Shown here: in pieces, positions 60,455 through 64,000 of the stretch | Layout of the letters: each line of letters begins with the position of its first letter | Position numbering within the stretch: position 1 is the first letter of the stretch | Assembly: GCF_022430545.2 (NCBI RefSeq) | Contig: NZ_CP092488.2 | Coordinates: 3,596,001 to 3,660,000 of the forward strand | Origin: Mycobacterium paraterrae | Lineage (GTDB): Bacteria; Actinomycetota; Actinomycetes; Mycobacteriales; Mycobacteriaceae | Reading direction: 5' to 3' | Length of the DNA: 64,000 nucleotides | The notes under the pieces: generated by a model | Seen by the model: only the letters and a program-made list of their open reading frames with translations | The model's database searches: none | Told to the model about the DNA's origin: nothing | Program-made: the position numbers and the translations under genes

Positions 60455-60476
60455 AAAGCGGACTGCAGTCCGGTTT
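60455..60476. promoter_or_regulatory. TetR operator between Rv3055-like TetR and FMN reductase
   Basis: AAAGCGGACTG-CAGTCCGGTTT is a 22-bp dyad with one mismatched pair and a perfect 14-bp core CGGACTGCAGTCCG. It lies between the two divergent starts at 60429 and 60521. Confidence 0.75.
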
Positions 60477-60520
60477 AATCGGTGCAAGGATGTACACCAA
60501 CGAGCGAAGGGGAACGTGAT

Positions 60521-61078
60521 ATGCCGGACACTACAGTGTTGGCGCTGGTAGGAAGCTTGCGCGCCGCGTCGATCAACCGTCAGATCGCCGATCTGGCCAC
60601 CGAAGTGGCCCCGGACGGCATCACCGTCGTCGTCTTCGAGGGCCTAGGCGATCTGCCGTTCTACAACGACGAAATCGACGACGTGATGAACCCCGAAGCG
60701 CCGGCCCTCGCTCCGGTCGCCGCCCTGCGTGCCGCGGCAGCCGACGCCGACGCTGCCCTGGTGGTGACGCCCGAATACAACGGCAGCTACCCGGCCGTCA
60801 TCAAGAACGCCATCGACTGGCTGTCGCGCCCGTTCGGTGACGGCGCGCTCAAAGGCAAACCGCTGGCCGTGATCGGAGGGTCTTTCGGCCAGTACGGCGG
60901 GGTGTGGGCGCACGACGACACCCGCAAGTCGTTCGGGATCGCCGGCGCCCGGGTGATCGACACGATCAAGCTGTCGATTCCGTTCACCACGCTGAACGGT
61001 CAGCACCCGCGCGAGCACGACGAGGTGGCGGCAAACGTTCGCGACGCGCTGGGCAAGCTGGCTGCCGAAGTCAGCTAA
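60521..61078 (+). CDS. NAD(P)H-dependent FMN reductase / quinone reductase
   Basis: A 185-residue flavodoxin-like reductase equivalent to Rv3054c. FMN-binding features are LVGSLRAASINRQIA (phosphate loop), VVTPEYNGSYPAVIKNAIDWLSR and VIGGSFGQYGG. Proteins of this family reduce quinones, azo dyes or FMN, and protect against redox stress. AGGGG precedes ATG 60521. It is followed by a strong terminator and is likely controlled by the divergent TetR. Confidence 0.94.
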   Translation: MPDTTVLALVGSLRAASINRQIADLATEVAPDGITVVVFEGLGDLPFYNDEIDDVMNPEAPALAPVAALRAAAADADAALVVTPEYNGSYPAVIKNAIDWLSRPFGDGALKGKPLAVIGGSFGQYGGVWAHDDTRKSFGIAGARVIDTIKLSIPFTTLNGQHPREHDEVAANVRDALGKLAAEVS

Positions 61079-61088
61079 TTCTCAGCCG

Positions 61089-61122
61089 AGCGCCCCAGCG
61101 ACCTCGATGGCGCTGGGGCGCT
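61089..61122 (+). terminator. Rho-independent-type terminator after FMN reductase gene
   Basis: A perfect 12-bp stem AGCGCCCCAGCG/CGCTGGGGCGCT around a 10-nt loop, followed by TTTGCTG. It begins 11 bp after the stop codon. Confidence 0.85.
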
Positions 61123-61299
61123 TTGCTGCGTGCCGACGGCGGGTCGACATGTCGGTGCCGGGTGGTACTTCTATCCGTATACCGTCGCGAGGCCGTTTTG
61201 TGACCTGCGACACGCCGAAGACTCGCCGACGCCAGGGCTTACGACCAGGGAATTTCATGATTGTTTTTCAGAACATCTTGTATACGCACCGATTGTCGA
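61123..61299. other. Upstream part of the nrd promoter region, no gene seen
   Basis: Together with 61300-61497 this is a 375-bp gap before nrdH. I see no coding frame with family features. GAACATCTTGTATA at 61271-61284 is a poor second NrdR-like half-site about 31 bp upstream of the clear one. Confidence 0.4.
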
Positions 61300-61315
61300 C
61301 CACTAGGTGTAGTGT
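61300..61315. promoter_or_regulatory. NrdR box upstream of nrdHIE
   Basis: CCACTAGGTGTAGTGT carries the CACTA-N4-TAGTG dyad of the NrdR repressor box. NrdR represses ribonucleotide reductase operons when dATP is high. Boxes usually come in pairs about 31 bp apart; only a degenerate partner is visible. Confidence 0.65.
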
Positions 61316-61459
61316 TTCCGACACCGACAGGCCCCAGAAGTACCAGGTCAGTCGGGAAGCGCCAGCCGACCGGTACAACCGGCCGACGCGGACCGGCGAG
61401 ACGGGAATTCCATGGCCCGCCGGTTCGCTGAACTAGCAGTACCTGAGTTTTGCCAGTCC

Positions 61460-61501
61460 ATGCTGTGTCTCACCATCGAAGAGGGGTCGTACCGCCGATG
61501 A
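61460..61501 (+). CDS. Short upstream ORF overlapping nrdH start
   Basis: A 13-residue frame MLCLTIEEGSYRR ends in TGA overlapping the nrdH ATG (ATGA). It contains the nrdH ribosome site. It may couple translation or be chance. Confidence 0.25.
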   Translation: MLCLTIEEGSYRR

Positions 61502-61737
61502 GCGTCACCGTTTACACCAAGCCGGCCTGCGTGCAGTGCAACGCCACCTACAAGGCGCTGGACAAGCAGGGCATCGCCTACGAGAAGGTCGACATCACGT
61601 TGGACTCCGAGGCGCGCGACTACGTGATGGCTCTCGGCTACCTGCAGGCCCCCGTCGTGGTGGCCGGCAACGACCACTGGTCGGGCTTCCGTCCAGACCG
61701 GATCAAGGGGCTCACCGGAGCCGTTCTGAGCGCCTAA
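61498..61737 (+). CDS. nrdH: Glutaredoxin-like protein NrdH
   Basis: A 79-residue thioredoxin-fold electron donor for the class Ib ribonucleotide reductase. The redox motif is CVQC, followed by the NrdH marks VVVAGNDHWSGFRPDRI (WSGFRP). Length equals M. tuberculosis NrdH. It is reduced by thioredoxin reductase and passes electrons to the NrdE C-terminal Cys pair. GAGGGG precedes the ATG. It leads the operon nrdH-nrdI-nrdE. Confidence 0.97.
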   Translation: MSVTVYTKPACVQCNATYKALDKQGIAYEKVDITLDSEARDYVMALGYLQAPVVVAGNDHWSGFRPDRIKGLTGAVLSA

Positions 61738-61776
61738 ACGGCAAACGGCGCAGTAGGACTTAGGGAGGTAGTTGCC

Positions 61777-62223
61777 GTGCCGTCCGCCAGCCTGGTGTAT
61801 TTCTCCAGCGTCTCGGAGAACACACACCGATTCGTGCAGAAGCTGGGTATCCCGGCGACGCGGATACCGCTGCACGAACGCATCGAGGTGGACCAGCCGT
61901 ACGTGCTGGTGCTGCCGACATACGGCGGCGGCAGGGCGACTCCGAACATCAACGACGGTGGCTACGTCCCCAAACAGGTCATCGCCTTTCTGAACAACGA
62001 GCACAACCGGTCGCTGATCCGCGGTGTGATCGCGGCGGGCAACAACAATTTCGGTGCCGAATTCGCCTATGCGGGTGACGTGGTCTCCCGCAAGTGTGGC
62101 GTCCCCTACCTCTATCGCTTCGAACTCATGGGTACCCCGGACGACGTGGACGCCGTCCGCGCCGGCCTCGCTGACTTCTGGAAGGAACAGACGTGCCAAC
62201 AACCGTCGCTGCAGAGCCTGTAA
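61777..62223 (+). CDS. nrdI: Flavodoxin-like NrdI
   Basis: A 148-residue flavoprotein that activates the NrdF manganese-tyrosyl cofactor. FMN-binding blocks are YFSSVSENTHRFVQKLG, LVLPTYGGG, and AGNNNFGAEFAYAGDVVSRKCGVPYLYRFELMGTP. The start is GTG 61777 after AGGGAGG. It lies 39 bp after nrdH and overlaps nrdE by 31 bp. Confidence 0.97.
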   Translation: MPSASLVYFSSVSENTHRFVQKLGIPATRIPLHERIEVDQPYVLVLPTYGGGRATPNINDGGYVPKQVIAFLNNEHNRSLIRGVIAAGNNNFGAEFAYAGDVVSRKCGVPYLYRFELMGTPDDVDAVRAGLADFWKEQTCQQPSLQSL

Positions 62224-64000
62224 CCACGAGCGCTCACGGGTTGCCCGACGAAACGGACTACCACGCGCTCAACGCGATGCTGAACCTGTACGACGCCGAC
62301 GGCAAGATTCAGTTCGACAAGGACCGTGAGGCGGCGCATCAGTACTTTCTGCAGCACGTCAACCAGAACACGGTGTTCTTCCACAATCAGGACGAGAAGC
62401 TCGACTACCTGATCAAGGAGAACTATTACGAGCGCGAGGTGCTCGACCAGTACAGCCGCAACTTCGTTAAGACGCTGCTGGATCGCGCCTACGCCAAGAA
62501 GTTCCGGTTCCCGACCTTCCTCGGCGCGTTCAAGTACTACACCTCGTACACCCTGAAGACGTTCGACGGCAAGCGCTATTTGGAGCGGTTCGAAGACCGA
62601 GTGGTGATGGTGGCGCTGACGCTGGCGTCCGGCGACACCGCGCTAGCCGAGAAGCTGGTCGACGAGATCATCGACGGCCGGTTCCAGCCCGCGACCCCGA
62701 CCTTCCTCAACTCGGGCAAGAAGCAGCGCGGCGAGCCGGTGAGCTGCTTCCTGCTGCGCATCGAGGACAACATGGAGTCGATCGGGCGCTCGATCAACTC
62801 GGCGCTGCAGCTGTCCAAGCGCGGCGGGGGAGTTGCGTTGCTGCTGAGCAACATTCGCGAGCACGGCGCACCGATCAAGAACATCGAGAACCAGTCGTCT
62901 GGTGTCATCCCGATCATGAAGCTGCTGGAGGACTCGTTCTCTTACGCCAACCAGTTGGGGGCCCGGCAGGGCGCCGGCGCGGTGTACCTGCATGCGCATC
63001 ACCCCGATATCTACCGCTTCCTGGACACCAAGCGGGAAAACGCCGACGAGAAAATCCGGATCAAGACGCTGAGCCTGGGCGTGGTGATCCCGGACATCAC
63101 GTTCGAGTTGGCCAAGAACAACGAAGACATGTATCTGTTCTCGCCCTACGACGTCGAGCGCGTCTACGGGCTCCCGTTCGCCGATATCTCGGTCACCGAG
63201 AAGTACTACGAGATGGTCGACGACGCGCGGATCCGCAAGACCAAGATCAAGGCGCGCGAGTTCTTCCAGACGCTGGCCGAATTGCAGTTCGAGTCGGGCT
63301 ACCCGTACATCATGTTCGAGGACACGGTCAACCGGGCCAATCCCATCGAAGGCAAGATCACCCACTCGAACCTGTGCTCGGAGATCCTGCAGGTGTCCAC
63401 CCCGTCGTTGTTCAACGATGACTTGTCGTACGCCAAAGTGGGCAAAGACATTTCGTGCAACCTGGGCTCGCTGAACATCGCCAAGACGATGGACTCGCCG
63501 GACTTCGCGCAGACCATCGAGGTGGCGATTCGCGCGCTGACCGCGGTGAGCGACCAGACCCACATCTGGTCGGTGCCGTCGATCGAGCAGGGCAACAACG
63601 ACTCACACGCCATCGGGCTGGGGCAGATGAACCTGCACGGCTACCTGGCCCGCGAGCGCATTTTCTACGGGTCCGAAGAGGGCATCGACTTCACCAACAT
63701 TTACTTCTACACCGTGCTCTACCACGCGCTGCGTGCCTCGAATCGCATTGCGATCGAACGCGGTTCGCACTTCAAGGGTTTCGAGAACTCGAAGTACGCG
63801 TCCGGTGAGTTCTTCGACAAGTACACCCAGCAGGTCTGGGAACCCAAGACCGACAAGGTGGCTCAGCTGTTCGCCGACGCCGGCATCCGGATCCCGAACC
63901 AGGACGACTGGCAGCGGCTCAAGGAATCTGTGCAGCAGCACGGTATCTACAACCAGAACCTGCAGGCGGTCCCGCCGACCGGGTCGATTTCCTACATCAA
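62193..64000 (+). CDS. nrdE: Class Ib ribonucleoside-diphosphate reductase alpha subunit (cut by window edge)
   Basis: The frame is open to the right edge and covers about 602 of roughly 700-725 residues. NrdE reduces ribonucleoside diphosphates. Seen are PATPTFLNSGKKQRGEPVSCFLL (first active-site Cys), LSKRGGGVALLLSNIREHGAPI, SNLCSEI (thiyl-radical Cys), CNLGSLNIAKTM (second Cys of the disulfide pair), and TGSISYI at the edge. The start GTG 62193 is 6 nt after GGAAGG and lies within nrdI, so it is coupled. There is no N-terminal ATP-cone, as expected for class Ib. Confidence 0.97.
   Translation, partial: MPTTVAAEPVTTSAHGLPDETDYHALNAMLNLYDADGKIQFDKDREAAHQYFLQHVNQNTVFFHNQDEKLDYLIKENYYEREVLDQYSRNFVKTLLDRAYAKKFRFPTFLGAFKYYTSYTLKTFDGKRYLERFEDRVVMVALTLASGDTALAEKLVDEIIDGRFQPATPTFLNSGKKQRGEPVSCFLLRIEDNMESIGRSINSALQLSKRGGGVALLLSNIREHGAPIKNIENQSSGVIPIMKLLEDSFSYANQLGARQGAGAVYLHAHHPDIYRFLDTKRENADEKIRIKTLSLGVVIPDITFELAKNNEDMYLFSPYDVERVYGLPFADISVTEKYYEMVDDARIRKTKIKAREFFQTLAELQFESGYPYIMFEDTVNRANPIEGKITHSNLCSEILQVSTPSLFNDDLSYAKVGKDISCNLGSLNIAKTMDSPDFAQTIEVAIRALTAVSDQTHIWSVPSIEQGNNDSHAIGLGQMNLHGYLARERIFYGSEEGIDFTNIYFYTVLYHALRASNRIAIERGSHFKGFENSKYASGEFFDKYTQQVWEPKTDKVAQLFADAGIRIPNQDDWQRLKESVQQHGIYNQNLQAVPPTGSISYI

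Overview
The window is high-GC actinobacterial chromosome, almost certainly from a Mycobacterium. The right third carries, in inverted orientation and as I remember it, the M. tuberculosis Rv3051c-Rv3063 order: nrdE-nrdI-nrdH, FMN reductase, TetR, dinB2, SDR, TetR/cyp136, double GntR, fadE22, ligB, cstA. pgmA, the two fluoride channels and the DUF190 gene (Rv3068c-Rv3071 order) lie near 24-27 kb. In the reference order cstA and pgmA lie close together, so much of 28-43 kb looks like accessory DNA.

Layout. 0-4 kb: tail of an intradiol dioxygenase, two overlapping carboxymuconolactone-decarboxylase paralogues, glycogen phosphorylase. 4-9 kb: a Pip-type membrane protein with a degenerate ABC ATPase and a TetR repressor, divergent from an amidohydrolase across a nested dyad operator. 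9-12.5 kb: winged-helix-like protein, an unusual 35-residue glycine-repeat peptide gene, methyltransferase, AraC regulator, class I aldolase. 12.6-19.3 kb: M42 peptidase, TetR/Rieske oxygenase, second amidohydrolase, TetR/SDR pair with two matching operators. 19.3-28.5 kb: SelO, an atypical glutamyl-tRNA synthetase, hemerythrin protein, a broken VOC gene, DUF190-FluC-FluC operon, phosphoglucomutase, MFS exporter. 28.5-35.5 kb (accessory): tRNA-Ala with an IS481-type element at its 3' end, chromate transporter paired with an ArsR-phosphatase fusion, serine hydrolase lipoprotein, CDGP protein, a lower-GC patch with a LysM remnant. 35.5-43 kb: small membrane/hypothetical genes, cutinase, SDR, crotonase, VOC, CsbD, D-2-hydroxyacid dehydrogenase, PAP2 protein. 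43-64 kb: cstA, ligB, lipid-catabolism genes (SDR, fadE22, DUF35 and thiolase-like pair), tandem GntR, a LeuA-domain-only gene behind what looks like a leucine attenuator, cyp136 and its TetR, SDR, dinB2, TetR/FMN reductase, and the class Ib ribonucleotide reductase operon running off the right edge.

Themes. Divergent regulator/enzyme pairs recur, and I could read palindromic operators in several of the gaps. Several regulators appear to be leaderless, with a TANNNT -10 box 6-7 nt before the start codon. The most unusual items are the peptide with a repeated LLGGGAGGGK unit (9804-9911) and the leader-peptide/hairpin arrangement at 55020-55102 upstream of a stand-alone LeuA regulatory domain. 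All function calls come from reading motifs by eye; no database search was run.
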